A stretch of DNA of 64,000 nt, from contig CAWJKG010000002.1 in the NCBI GenBank assembly GCA_963843365.1, positions 682,001 to 746,000 on the forward strand, given 5' to 3'. Numbering within the stretch: position 1 is the first letter of the stretch; each line of letters begins with the position of its first letter. The position numbers and the translations under genes were made by a program. The notes under the pieces are model-generated. The model had not been told where the DNA came from. It did not search any database and saw only the letters and a list, made by a program, of their open reading frames with translations. Source of the DNA: Bog-473 sp963843365. GTDB lineage: Bacteria; Actinomycetota; Acidimicrobiia; Acidimicrobiales; RAAP-2. Shown here piece after piece: positions 37,004 through 46,080 of this stretch.

Positions 37004-37648
37004 TCAGCGCGTCCTCTCCTCGGGCGCTGCGGCCGGGGCGGTCACCACTCCGCCACCAGGATGCAGCCGGCGGAAGCGTGGGCCCAGGTCGAAACCGATG
37101 ACCACCGACTCCACCGTGGCCATGCAGGCCACGAACAGGGGGAAGGCCACCACGTCGAACGTCCAGTGGTCCACCGTCAACAAGAGGATCACCATGCTGA
37201 TGAGGGCGCCGACGTACGAGTGCACGGTCTCGGACTGGGGATGGGTCCAGCTCTTGACGAGCGTGGGCAGGCCGGCAAGGAAGTCTGCGGCGATGGCGGC
37301 GGAAATGGCGAGGACGCCGTTGCGCGTGACGAACCAGATGACGGTGCCGAGGACGGACACGGCGCCGCACACGTAGTCCATGCGCCGGACCTTCCACACC
37401 GAGGCGGAGTTGTGGAACGAGCCGACGAAGATGAGCAACGGCATGAACCCGACCATGAACGTCGGAAGGGCGCGCAGACCGACGCCCTCCTTGAGCTCGA
37501 CCCCGGCGGCGAGCAGGGGGGCGACGGCCCAGAGGAGCCACGTCACCCGATTCGGCTGCGTGGTTCCCCGCAGGGTGTCCCGCAGGTAGACGATGGCGCC
37601 GGCCGCGCCGATTGCGGTGCCGACGTAAATCCAATTCTCGTTGATCAC
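37004..37648 (-). CDS. Multi-pass membrane protein, unknown family
   Basis: A 214-aa protein with about seven membrane segments. YVGTAIGAAGAIVYL is followed by the polar GTTQPNRVTWLLWAVAPLLA, then LPTFMVGFMPLLIFVG, a DYVCGAVSVLGTVIWFVT helix, AISAAIAADFLAGLPTLVKS and further helices. The N-R-V-T-W turn and paired-helix layout recall PQ-loop/SWEET-like proteins, but I do not recognise a named family. Cytoplasmic Pro/Ala-rich tail. Confidence 0.7.
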   Translation of the reverse strand: MINENWIYVGTAIGAAGAIVYLRDTLRGTTQPNRVTWLLWAVAPLLAAGVELKEGVGLRALPTFMVGFMPLLIFVGSFHNSASVWKVRRMDYVCGAVSVLGTVIWFVTRNGVLAISAAIAADFLAGLPTLVKSWTHPQSETVHSYVGALISMVILLLTVDHWTFDVVAFPLFVACMATVESVVIGFDLGPRFRRLHPGGGVVTAPAAAPEERTR

Positions 37649-37671
37649 CGTTCCACAGTCTGCTGTCTGGC

Positions 37672-37705
37672 GGGGCCCGGCGTCACCCGGGGCCCGGCGT
37701 CACCC
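37672..37705. repeat. Perfect 17-bp tandem repeat, two copies
   Basis: GGGGCCCGGCGTCACCC occurs at 37672-37688 and again at 37689-37705, upstream of dipZ and behind the start of the membrane protein gene. It may be a duplication by slippage or a pair of binding sites. Confidence 0.7.
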
Positions 37706-37781
37706 CCGGCGGGCGACGCCCATTTCGGGGCGCCGACCACTAGGTTCGACCACGAGACACCTTTCCGGAAGGAGCGACACC

Positions 37782-37823
37782 GTGTCCGCTCAGCGTGCGC
37801 AACAGAGCGACTCCCATGGGTGA
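37782..37823 (+). other. Short reading frame overlapping the dipZ start
   Basis: GTG 37782 with a good AAGGAG site (about 37769-37774) opens a 13-codon frame, MSAQRAQQSDSHG, whose stop overlaps the dipZ ATG region at 37816. The dipZ ATG itself has no ribosome site. Either this is a leader peptide coupled to dipZ, or a 1-nt sequence error hides a dipZ start at 37782. Confidence 0.35.
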
Positions 37824-39640
37824 GCTCCTCGTCGTCGCCTTTCTCGGGGGTTTGATCACCGGTCTCTCGCCGTGCATCGTCCCGGTCATCCCCGTCGTGA
37901 TGGCAGGCGGGACGACGGGAACCAGCAAGTGGCGGCCCTTTGTCATCATCGCCGGGCTGGTGGTGAGCTTCAGCCTCTCGGTCCTCTTCGCCAGTTCGCT
38001 GCTCGGCTTTCTCCACCTGCCCCAGGACCTGTTGTTCTGGTTGGGCGTCGCCCTTCTCGGGCTGCTGTCGGTGGGCCTCCTCATCCCGAGAGTCGGTGAC
38101 CTCATTGAGCGCCCGTTCGCCCGACTGGGCGCGTCGCGCTACGCCAACGAGGGAGGCGGCTTCGTCCTCGGGTTGAGCCTCGGCCTCGTCTTCGTCCCCT
38201 GTGCCGGACCGGTTCTCACGGCCATTTCGGTGGCGGCGGCCCGTCACCACGCCGGGGCGACGTCGCTCCTCGTCACCCTCTTCTACGCGCTGGGTGTCAC
38301 CATCCCACTGCTCGTGCTCGCCGTGGTGGCGCAACGGGCCACGTCATGGTCGTCCCTGCGCAGCCACCTGCCCACGGTCCGCAAGGCGGCCGGCGTGGTG
38401 CTGGGCGTGGCCACATTGGCGATCGCGTTCAACTGGCTCGGCGCGCTCGCAGCGCGACGTCCCCGGCTACACCAGTGCACTCGAGGACCACATTGAGTCG
38501 ACGGGCTCGGCCTGCACCCAGCTGCAGCATCTCAGCGGGGAGCACCAGAACCAGTTCGCCGCCGCCAACGCCCGGCTCGAAGGCAAGAAGGCAACGTGCG
38601 CCGCGACCGACCAGGGCAACTCGCAAAGCGGGCATCTCGCGGCGGGAAAGACGACGACGACGACCACGACCACGACCTCGCCCAACGCCGCCCTCACGTC
38701 GCCGCAGAAGGCACCGGTGTTCATGGCCAACAAGACCGACCTGCCGAACCTGGGCCGGGCACCGGACTTCACCGGCATCACGGCATGGTTCAACACCCCC
38801 GGCAACATGCCCCTCACGCTCAGCCAGTTGCGCGGCAAGGTCGTCCTCATCGACTTCTGGACCTACTCGTGCATCAATTGCCAGCGGGCCCTCCCCCACG
38901 TCGAGGGTTGGTACAACGACTACAAGAAGGACGGCCTGGTCGTGGTCGGCGTGTCGGCGCCGGAGTTCGCCTTCGAGCATGTCGTCTCGAACGTCGAGAG
39001 TGCAGCGGGCGGCCTCGGGATCGACTACCCCGTGGCCGTGGACGACAACCTGGCCACCTGGGGCGCGTACAACAACGAGTACTGGCCGGCGGAGTACCTG
39101 ATCGACCCCACTGGCATCGTGCGCGCCTACGACTTCGGCGAGGGTGGCTACAGCACCATGGAGGACAACATCAGGATGCTCCTCACGGCCAACGGCGTGG
39201 CAAATCTCCCCGCGCGGACCGACGTCCCGGACAAGACGCCGACCAACGAGATCACGCCGGAGAGCTATGTCGGCGACGAGCGCCTGAACAACGAGGTCGG
39301 GACCGCGGTGGTGCCGAACAAGGCCATCGTGTACCACCCGCCCGCCACCATTCCGTCGAACAGCCTTGCGTTCGGCGGCACCTGGACCGTGCACGACCAG
39401 GAAGCGACCGCCGGGAACGACGCCACACTCGGCCTGCAGTTCACGGCAGACGATGTGTACCTCGTCATGAGTGGGAGCGGGACAGTCGACGTGTCCTACG
39501 ACGGCAGACACCTGAGCACGGTGTCGGTGTCGGGCATCCCCAAGCTGTACACGTTGTTCTCAGGGAACGTGCTGCAGACCGGCACGCTCACCCTCTCCGT
39601 CTCACCCGGCGTCGAGGCCTACGACTTCACGTTCGGCTAG
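37816..39640 (+). CDS. dipZ: DipZ-like CcdA-thioredoxin-CBM fusion (one frameshift)
   Basis: The N-terminal CcdA/DsbD membrane domain has six helices and the redox Cys pair in LSPCIVPVIPVV and FVPCAGPVLTAI. A shift near 38455 leads into the linker DVPGYTSALEDHIESTG, a run of nine Thr and then a periplasmic TlpA-like domain with VVLIDFWTYSCINCQRALPH (CxxC). The C-terminal domain (NNEVGTAVVPNKAIVYHPPA onward) matches the carbohydrate-binding-like domain of mycobacterial DipZ. The protein should carry reducing power across the membrane for extracytoplasmic thiol exchange or cytochrome c maturation. Confidence 0.85.
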
Positions 39641-39655
39641 CGCCACCGGCCATTC

Positions 39656-39681
39656 GATTCGTCGCGCCCGCATGTGGGTAT
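39656..39681 (+). promoter_or_regulatory. SigB/SigF-type promoter for the CsbD-like gene, with overlapping palindrome
   Basis: GATT (39656-39659), 16 nt, then GGGTAT (39676-39681). The -10 lies inside an inverted repeat GTGGGT-N4-ACCCAC (39674-39689), which could be an operator. In Bacillus csbD is a SigB-controlled gene, which fits. Confidence 0.55.
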
Positions 39682-39714
39682 GAACCCACGACGACGAAAT
39701 GAGGAGGCACGCAC

Positions 39715-39909
39715 GTGGCACTCGAAGACAAGGCACGCAACACGGCGGAGACCGCACGCGGCAAGGCGAAGGACGTCGCCGGGCGCGTCACCGGCGACAA
39801 GGACCTGGAGACCGAGGGCAAGGCCGAGCAGATGGTCGGCCACCTCAAGCAGGCCGGCGAGAAGGTGAAGGACGCCGTTCGCAGCGGACTTCCCGGCGAG
39901 AAGAAGTAG
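39715..39909 (+). CDS. CsbD-family stress protein
   Basis: A 64-aa hydrophilic helical protein: LEDKARNTAETARGKAKDVA, GRVTGDKDLETEGKAEQM and KVKDAVRS. The 'G..K...G..TGD..L..EGK..Q..G' pattern is that of CsbD-like proteins, abundant in stressed cells and of unknown mechanism. GTG 39715 follows GAGGAGG. A SigB-type promoter lies just upstream. Confidence 0.88.
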   Translation: MALEDKARNTAETARGKAKDVAGRVTGDKDLETEGKAEQMVGHLKQAGEKVKDAVRSGLPGEKK

Positions 39910-39932
39910 CCCGGCGGCCGACCGGGAGCCCC

Positions 39933-41541
39933 TCAGTTGATGGAGCGCTCCCGGTCGGCCCAGTAGGGCGCCCGCAACTCCCGCTTGAGGAGCTTGCCCG
40001 AGGGGTTGCGTGGCAAGGCGTCGGTGGCGTCGACTGTGGTCGGGCACTTGTAGTGGGCCAGGTTGGCGCGACAGTGCTCGATGATGTCCGCGCTCGCGCA
40101 GCTCCTCTCCCGGGGCCAGCACGACGATCGCCTTCACGGTCTCGCCCCACTTGGCATCGGGAACCCCGATGACCGCGGCATCGACCACCGATGGATGCGA
40201 CAGCAGCGCGTTCTCGACCTCGGCCGGATAGATGTTCTCGCCCCCACTGACGATCATGTCCTTGATCCGGTCATGGAGATAGACGTACCCGTCGGCGTCG
40301 ACGTAGCCGGCGTCCCCGGTGCGCAACCACCCCTCGGCGTTGACGGTCGCTGCGGTTTCCTCCGGCCTGCCCCAGTACCCCATCATGTTGTAGGGCGAGC
40401 GCGTCCAGATCTCCCCCACCGTGCCCTCCGCCACGTCCCGCCCGCTGTCCGGATCCACAATGCGCAGGGCCACGGACTCGTGCGGCTTGCCGGCCGAGCG
40501 CAGCAGACCGCGCCTGGGACCTTCCGGGTCGTGGTCCTCGAAGGAGAGCGCCGTGATCGCTCCGGTGGTCTCGGTCATGCCGTAGACCTGGCAGAAACCA
40601 CACCCGAAGGCGGTCATGCACTTGACCAGGACATCCTCTGAAATCGGGGACGCGCCGTAGAAGATGAGCCGGAGGCTCGAGAGGTCCGTGTCCGCCAGTG
40701 ACGGCGTGCCCAGGAGGAGCATCAGGACAGCGGGGACGACGAACATCTCGGTGATCCGCTCGACGGCCACCAGTTCCAGGAGCAGGCGAGGGTCCACGTC
40801 ACGCAGGATGATGGACCGACCGCCCCTCGACATGCCGCAGAGGGCCCAGCCCGAACCGCCGATGTGGAAGAGCGGCATGGCGACCAGGCTCACCGTGTCC
40901 TCGGTGATGTGGAACGTGATCCCGGCTTCGCCGACCGCCGTCGAGAGATTGGCGTTCGACAGCATCACACCTTTGGGCAGACCGGTGGTGCCCGAGGTAT
41001 AGAGCTGCATGCTGACATCGTCCGGCCCTCCGACGTAGCCGGGATCTTCGGCCGGCACGCCGGCGATCCACTCCCCGAACGACACGACACGGGCGTCGTC
41101 GGACGCCACGCGCTCGTCACCGATGACGACGATCCGGCGGACGCAAGGCAGACCGCCCGGCATGTCGGCCAACATCGGCAGATAGTCGGTGTGAATGAAG
41201 AGCAGCGGGGCGGTGGAGTCGTCGATGATCGCAGCCATCTCCACCGGTGCCAGCCGCCAGTTGACGGCGACGTTGACCGCGCCGATGAAGGAACCGCCGA
41301 ACAACACATCGAAGTACGCGATGCCGTTGCGGTCGAGGAACGCGATGCGGTCACCTGCACCGAGGCCGTCGCGCCGTGCGGCCTGCGCCACCCGGCAGGC
41401 GGCGGCGAACTCCTCGGCCCACGTCCGTCGTTCGGTGCCCTGGACGAGCATCTCGTCGTCCGCGCGCACCTGGGACAGGTGCCGCAGCAGACCGGCCACC
41501 GTGTAGCGCTCCTGTGCCGTGACCGTGACGCTCGATGCCAC
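39933..41541 (-). CDS. Acyl-CoA synthetase / AMP-dependent ligase (one frameshift)
   Basis: About 536 aa. The AMP-binding P-loop is LYTSGTTGLPKGVMLSNANL. YGMTETTGAIT, GWLRTGDAGYVDADGYVYL and KDMIVSGGENIYPAEVENAL are further family motifs. After a shift near 40100 the C-terminal domain continues EHCRANLAHYKCPTTVDATD and NPSGKLLKREL, including the catalytic Lys, to a TGA at 39933. It should activate a fatty or aryl acid to its CoA ester. GTG 41541 has a GGGGAGG site. Confidence 0.88.
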
Positions 41542-41998
41542 CGGTGACCTCCCCGCCGCGACGATTTCGACCCGGCACCCTACGCAGCGTCTCGGCGGCC
41601 CTGCAGGACCCCACACGCCGTTCTGAGCGATTTCTTCGATCTGCGTTCCCACTGGTCAGACGCTTTTTCGAGAAATTAAGGGGAATTTACGGCCCCTATT
41701 GGGGCAAATGCGACCCTCCGACCAGGGACTTTGTGAATCCCGTCACAAAGAATCGACACAAAACCCCAGTTCAGACCGGCGAACCACTCTCTGAACACGG
41801 GTTATCGCGGGAGACATGTAGATTGCTGTCCGCAAATCCGGGACGGACATTCGGGTGCATGCGGTGGAAAAAGAATTTTGCTGCATACCGAAAGCAACGA
41901 ACTGAACCGGAGTTTTCAGAGTTAAACGAAGTCCCGGCGTGTCTGCCCGCAGGCCCTCCGGGACGATGAATCGAGGACGACACCCAGGACCATTCCAG
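41542..41998. other. AT-rich intergenic region upstream of the Rpf genes
   Basis: About 450 nt, the lowest GC in the window (for example around 41670-41710 and 41860-41930). No convincing gene is seen on either strand. It probably carries the promoter and regulatory sites for the rpf-like pair; a GGGG..CCCC..GGGG pattern near 41685-41707 could form a hairpin. Confidence 0.5.
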
Positions 41999-42151
41999 GG
42001 GCTGTACACAACCGGCCGCACACCCTGCGGCGAATCGCCAGAACGGACGACGCCTTCCCGCTCGCCGTTCGGGGCGCGAATGCGATGGCCGGAGCCCGCC
42101 TACACCGAGCAGAGCCTGGCGCGCCTTGCGCGTCCGACGAAGGGAGGTGCC
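41999..42151 (+). ncRNA. Candidate structured 5' leader, copy 1
   Basis: Nearly identical to 42915-43070, far more conserved than the coding regions that follow. It begins with GGGCTGTACACAACCG and contains the hairpin GCCGCA-CACCC-TGCGGC (42015-42031), then a second stem with a GTTC loop, and ends in the ribosome site AGGGAGG. The position, immediately before a cell-wall-hydrolase gene, suggests a riboswitch or other cis-acting RNA. It does not show the motifs I remember for the ydaO (c-di-AMP) class. Confidence 0.5.
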
Positions 42152-42844
42152 GTGCGGATCCGCATTGCACTCGCGGCGACAGTCGCCGCTATTGCCGTAC
42201 CCGCGATCTTTTTCGCGTTCTTCACTAGTAGTTCCGCGGCTTCGGCGCGGTTGTCCCGCCACCAGGCGGGGAGCCGGACGCCGACCGTGACAATCAACGA
42301 CAAATTGATGTCGTACGCCCAGGCGGAGAACGCCTCCAGAATGGTCGCGTACGCCAACGCCGTGGACGCCGCGTACGCCGACGCCGTGGAAGCGGGACAG
42401 GTGAAGACCTACCTCACCGAGATCTCGTACCTCAAGGCGCTCGACGCGCAGAAGCAGCAGCAGGCGGCGGTGGCGGCCGCGCAGGCGGCAGCAGCTGCAG
42501 CAGCGGCGCGCGCCACGGCAGCTCAGGCCGCACCGGCACCCGCTCCGGCGCCCGCCACCGCTCCGGCGCCCGCCGCCGCTCCGGCTGCACCAGCTGCGGT
42601 GTCCGACGCCACGAGCACGGCCACGGCCGACTGGGCGTGCATCCGCCAACACGAATCCGGTGGCAACTACGCCGTCGGCAACGGCGGCGCCTACCAATTC
42701 CAACTGGGAACGTGGACGGCGTTGACCGGATTGCCTTCGCCGGCAGAGGACTACCCGCCCGCCGTGCAGGACGCCGCCGCACTCGAGCTCTTCGCCCAGC
42801 GCGGCTGGGAGCCCTGGACAACCCGCTACGTCTGCGGACTCTGA
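42152..42844 (+). CDS. Secreted resuscitation-promoting-factor/transglycosylase-like protein
   Basis: A 230-aa protein. A signal/anchor sequence (RIRIALAATVAAIAVPAIFF) is followed by a helical region with INDKLMSYAQAENASRMVAY, an Ala/Pro-rich spacer and a C-terminal Rpf-like domain: WACIRQHESGGNYAVGNGGA with the catalytic Glu, YQFQLGTWTAL and ALELFAQRGWEPW. Such enzymes cut peptidoglycan glycan strands and can wake dormant cells. GTG 42152 follows AGGGAGG; an upstream open frame in the leader is not needed. Confidence 0.85.
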   Translation: MRIRIALAATVAAIAVPAIFFAFFTSSSAASARLSRHQAGSRTPTVTINDKLMSYAQAENASRMVAYANAVDAAYADAVEAGQVKTYLTEISYLKALDAQKQQQAAVAAAQAAAAAAAARATAAQAAPAPAPAPATAPAPAAAPAAPAAVSDATSTATADWACIRQHESGGNYAVGNGGAYQFQLGTWTALTGLPSPAEDYPPAVQDAAALELFAQRGWEPWTTRYVCGL

Positions 42845-42914
42845 GGATCGACCGACCGACCGTTCCCCACGTGGGGACATGAAATGAGGGCCATACCCAG
42901 CAACACCGAAAGAA

Positions 42915-43070
42915 GGGCTGTACACAACCGGCCGCACACCCTGCGGCGACGAGCCAGAACGGATGACGCCTCCCGCGCCCCGTTCGGGGCGCGAATGCGA
43001 AGGCCGGAGCCCGCCTACACCGAGCAGAGCCTGGCGCGTGCTGTGCGCGCGCCCGACGAAGGGAGGTGCC
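42915..43070 (+). ncRNA. Candidate structured 5' leader, copy 2
   Basis: Second copy of the 41999-42151 leader. The hairpin GCCGCA-CACCC-TGCGGC is unchanged (42931-42947). The second stem is perfect here: GCGCCCC-GTTC-GGGGCGC (42975-42992). Differences cluster in loops and near the 3' end (about 43039-43052). The identity extends about 20 nt into the following gene. Confidence 0.5.
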
Positions 43071-43598
43071 GTGCGGATCCGCATTGCACTCACGACGGCA
43101 GTGGCCGTCAATGCTGTTGCTATTCCAGCTGTACTCACCTCGCTGTCCCACAGCGACACCGCCTGGGCCCAGGCCACCCGCCACGAGGCGGTCAGCGCCC
43201 ACGGAGGTGGCGACGCGCACCACGCGGTGCATCTCAACGACACGTTGATGTCCTATTCCCAGGCCAAGAAGGTCGCCCAGATGGCGACCTACGCCAACGC
43301 CGTCGAGGCGGCCCACCAGGCCACCTTCTACCAGGACCTGACCTTCATACAGAACCTGAAGTTCTTCCAGGCCGTCGCGGCCCAGGAGCAGACCATTCCG
43401 GCGGCATGGATGCCCACCGCCATCTGTGAGGAGGGCGGCCGGAACGATCCGACAGCCGGCTACTTCGGGATCCTCGAGTGGAACGGCTTCGACGGCTACC
43501 GGACCGCGGGCAGCGCGCCGCTCTCGGTGCAGCTGGCCTGGGAGGCCGCCCACGGCCAGGGGCCGCCCGACGCACCCGGGGAGTGCCACGGGTACTGA
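43071..43598 (+). CDS. Second secreted Rpf/transglycosylase-like protein
   Basis: A 175-aa paralogue of the preceding gene. It shares the signal start RIRIALTTAVAVNAVAIPAV and the block LNDTLMSYSQAKKVAQMATY but lacks the Ala/Pro spacer. The C-terminal domain AWMPTAICEEGGRNDPTAGY and FGILEWNGFDGYRTAGSAPL resembles transglycosylase-like domains, with a Glu in CEEGG at the catalytic place. GTG 43071 follows GGGAGG. It arose by duplication together with its leader. Confidence 0.8.
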   Translation: MRIRIALTTAVAVNAVAIPAVLTSLSHSDTAWAQATRHEAVSAHGGGDAHHAVHLNDTLMSYSQAKKVAQMATYANAVEAAHQATFYQDLTFIQNLKFFQAVAAQEQTIPAAWMPTAICEEGGRNDPTAGYFGILEWNGFDGYRTAGSAPLSVQLAWEAAHGQGPPDAPGECHGY

Positions 43599-43651
43599 GT
43601 CAGTTCAGGCGGCGCGGTCGGCGCGACACGCACCGACGTCGACCGCGCCGC

Positions 43652-44026
43652 CTACCCCGCGTCGAACATGGCCGTCACCTGCGCCATGTCGAAGTAGTCC
43701 CGCCAGGCGGTGATCTTTCCCTCGGTCACCTCGAAGGTGCCCATCACGGGCAAGGGGGCGGACTTTCCCTTGATGGTGAAGACGTCCGTCCTCTCGGTCA
43801 GGACCGACGTCCCGTCGCTCGCCACGTGATGCAGCTTGAACTCGAGGGCGTCGCACATGCCGAGGAACATGTCGATGACGGCCATGGTGGCTTCGATCCC
43901 CTCGGCGGGCTCCATCGGGATGTTGTGATAGACGACGTCCTCGGAAAAGAACGCGCGCAGCACCTGCGGATCGCGCGTACTCGCCGCGGCACAGAAATCC
44001 TTCACGACCTCTTCGGCGCTGGGCAT
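43652..44026 (-). CDS. Limonene-1,2-epoxide hydrolase/SnoaL-like protein
   Basis: A 124-aa cone-fold protein: VKDFCAAASTRDPQVLRAFF, VVYHNIPMEPAEGIEATM and TERTDVFTIKGKSAPLPVMG, ending TAWRDYFDMAQVTAM. The Arg/Asp residues in ERTDVF and WRDYFD match the catalytic Asp-Arg-Asp of limonene epoxide hydrolases. ATG 44026 is chosen over an upstream in-frame start because of the AGAGAGGAG site. Confidence 0.8.
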   Translation of the reverse strand: MPSAEEVVKDFCAAASTRDPQVLRAFFSEDVVYHNIPMEPAEGIEATMAVIDMFLGMCDALEFKLHHVASDGTSVLTERTDVFTIKGKSAPLPVMGTFEVTEGKITAWRDYFDMAQVTAMFDAG

Positions 44027-44088
44027 CGGGGCTCCTCTCTGGCTCGCCGGGCCGCCCACGCTAGCCAACCATCGGGCATGATGACGGG

Positions 44089-44802
44089 GTGAGCACGACA
44101 ACGAAGCGGGTCGCCGTGCTGGCCCCGATGCAGCCGGAGCTCAAGGCGATCGTCAAGTCGTTCGGGCTGCAGGCGACGCCGACGGACCCGGTCTTCTCGC
44201 ACAGCGGCACCGCGGGTGCGTGGTGGGTCGGAGCGCTCGTCACGGGCATGGGCCCCGCCCTGGCCCGCGAGGCCGCCCGACGGGCGCTCTCAGCCGGATC
44301 GATCGACCATGTCATGGTGATCGGCATCGCCGGTGGGCTCGACCCCGGCCTGCCCGTCGGGTCGCTGCTGGTGCCTGAACGCGTGCAGCTCTACCCCGAC
44401 GGGCCCGTGTTCAACTCCCATCCCGTCGAGGCACGCCAGTCGTCCGGCGCCCTCATGACCACCGACGGGCTCTTCGACAACGACGACGTGTGGCAGCCCA
44501 TCCTCGAGCGCGGCTTTGGCGCCGTCGACATGGAGGCAGCCGGGGTGGCCGAGGTCTGCGAGGAGTCGGGTGTCGACTGGTCGGTCTACCGGGGCATCAG
44601 CGACCGCCCTGACGAGCACATCGTGGACCAGGCCGTCTTCTCGCTCAGCAAGCCGGACGGCTCGGCCGACCCGGTGGCGGTCGCCCGGTACCTGGCCCGC
44701 GATCCGCGCCGGGCGAAGGCGCTGGCGCATCTCAACAAGTGCATGCAGTTGGCGGCTCGCACGGCGGCGGACGCCGCCTGCGCCGATCTCCTGGGCACGT
44801 AG
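44089..44802 (+). CDS. Nucleoside phosphorylase/MTA-SAH nucleosidase family protein
   Basis: A 237-aa protein of the PNP/UDP family: RVAVLAPMQPELKAIVKSFG, VTGMGPALAREAARRAL, VMVIGIAGGLDPGLPVGSLL and the substrate-site GFGAVDMEAAGVAEVCEESG. SVYRGISDRPDEHIVD carries the catalytic Asp. This is the fold of 5'-methylthioadenosine/S-adenosylhomocysteine nucleosidases; the exact substrate is open. GTG 44089. Confidence 0.85.
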   Translation: MSTTTKRVAVLAPMQPELKAIVKSFGLQATPTDPVFSHSGTAGAWWVGALVTGMGPALAREAARRALSAGSIDHVMVIGIAGGLDPGLPVGSLLVPERVQLYPDGPVFNSHPVEARQSSGALMTTDGLFDNDDVWQPILERGFGAVDMEAAGVAEVCEESGVDWSVYRGISDRPDEHIVDQAVFSLSKPDGSADPVAVARYLARDPRRAKALAHLNKCMQLAARTAADAACADLLGT

Positions 44803-44855
44803 ACGGTCGGCTCTTCTCGAGATATCCCCACGCCCGAAGCATCCTTGCGACGCGG

Positions 44856-46004
44856 CTAGGTCACGTCGTCCGAACTGGGTCGATCGGTGGGCTCGTCACG
44901 ACGCGCAATGACGTGAAGGTCGATATCGTTCTCGGACGCCATGCGCAGGATCTGCTGAATGACCGATCCCCGCGTAATGGATTGCCAGCGCGTGAGTCGC
45001 GATGTGCCGACGACGATCTGGGTGATCTGCTGGTCCACCGCGGCAGCGAAGATCGTCTTCGCCACATCGTCCCCCTCCGCTGTCTGCCACGTCCCGCCGA
45101 CCGCCGTCACAAGTTCCTCCAACTGGGCCGTGCTGGCGTGGGACGACTCGGCGTCGCCCGCGACGACATGGATGGCGATCAGCGGTGCCTTGACCCGGGC
45201 AGCAATGCGGGCCGCCCGCCTGATCACGGCGGCGTTTCCCGGCGCCCCGGTCACGGCAACCATGATGCGCTCGGTGGTCTCCCACAACTCTCCCGCCGCC
45301 CCCCTCGATCGGAGATACTCGAGGATCTCCTCCTCGGTCTCGTCCGCCACGAAGCGCAGTGACAGTTCGCGCAGCGCGGCGAGATTCTCAGGGCGGAAGA
45401 ATCCGTTCAGGGCGGCCGGGACTTTGGACTCCGGGTAGATGTTGCCGTGCAGCATGCGGCGGCGAAGTTGGTCGGCTGACGAATCGATCAACTCGATCTG
45501 GTCGGCTTGTCGCACCACCCAGTCGGGCACCCGCTCGCGAACTCCCACGCCGGTAATGCGCTCGACTGCGTCGGCCAGCGACTCGATGTGCTGGATGTTG
45601 ACCGTCGAGATCACGGCGATCCCCGCGTCGAGGATCTCGAGGACGTCCTCCCAGCGCTTGTCGTGGCGCCCCGAACCTGGCACGTTGGTGTGAGCCAGCT
45701 CGTCGATCAGCACGACCTTCGGCGAGCGGGCCAGGACAGCGTCGACGTCCAACTCTTCCCAATCCGAGTCGCGGTAGCGGACCTTCTTCCGCGGCACCAC
45801 GGGAAGGTCGCGGATCTGCTCGACGGTGTAGGGACGCTTGTGTGTCTCGACGAACCCGACCACCACGTCGGTGCCCCGCTGGAAACGCCGCCACCCCTCG
45901 TCGAGCATGGCGCAGGTCTTGCCCACGCCGGCCGCCGCGCCAACGTAGACCCTGAACTTTCCCGTCGGGCGTACGCCCTCGTCCTCACCCGTGCCCAAGT
46001 TCAT
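44856..46004 (-). CDS. KdpD N-terminal half (KdpD and Usp domains) as a separate gene
   Basis: A 382-aa protein. Walker A VYVGAAAGVGKTCAMLDEGW and Walker B/DELAHTN (KVVLIDELAHTNVPGSGRHD) are the KdpD sensor signature. A Usp-like domain follows from about residue 245 (RIMVAVTGAPGNAAVIRRAA, IVVGTSRLTRWQSI). It ends there, with no transmembrane or kinase domain. Those are encoded in the opposite direction from 46081. ATG 46004 has an AAGGTGA site. Together the two genes make one KdpD, or this half acts as a separate regulator. Confidence 0.88.
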   Translation of the reverse strand: MNLGTGEDEGVRPTGKFRVYVGAAAGVGKTCAMLDEGWRRFQRGTDVVVGFVETHKRPYTVEQIRDLPVVPRKKVRYRDSDWEELDVDAVLARSPKVVLIDELAHTNVPGSGRHDKRWEDVLEILDAGIAVISTVNIQHIESLADAVERITGVGVRERVPDWVVRQADQIELIDSSADQLRRRMLHGNIYPESKVPAALNGFFRPENLAALRELSLRFVADETEEEILEYLRSRGAAGELWETTERIMVAVTGAPGNAAVIRRAARIAARVKAPLIAIHVVAGDAESSHASTAQLEELVTAVGGTWQTAEGDDVAKTIFAAAVDQQITQIVVGTSRLTRWQSITRGSVIQQILRMASENDIDLHVIARRDEPTDRPSSDDVT

Positions 46005-46043
46005 CGATTCACCTTGCTTTGCCCGGTCCCGCAACGGCATCGG

Positions 46044-46049
46044 TACACT
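46044..46049 (+). promoter_or_regulatory. -10 box TACACT for the KdpD-C/KdpE operon
   Basis: TACACT 31 nt before the kinase start ATG 46081, leaving room for a leader of about 24 nt with AAGGACGG. It lies in the 76-bp gap between the two divergent KdpD halves. Confidence 0.35.
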
Positions 46050-46080
46050 CCCATGACGCTCCGAAGGACGGAAATTTGTG

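Noticed and set aside
41939..42151. Coding extension of the first Rpf-like protein into the leader
   Set aside because: The leader is duplicated before the second gene in a different frame, and a strong ribosome site directly precedes GTG 42152.
41999..43070. Assigning the leaders to the ydaO (c-di-AMP) riboswitch
   Set aside because: The genomic context fits, but I could not find the conserved core sequence I remember. Left as an open class.
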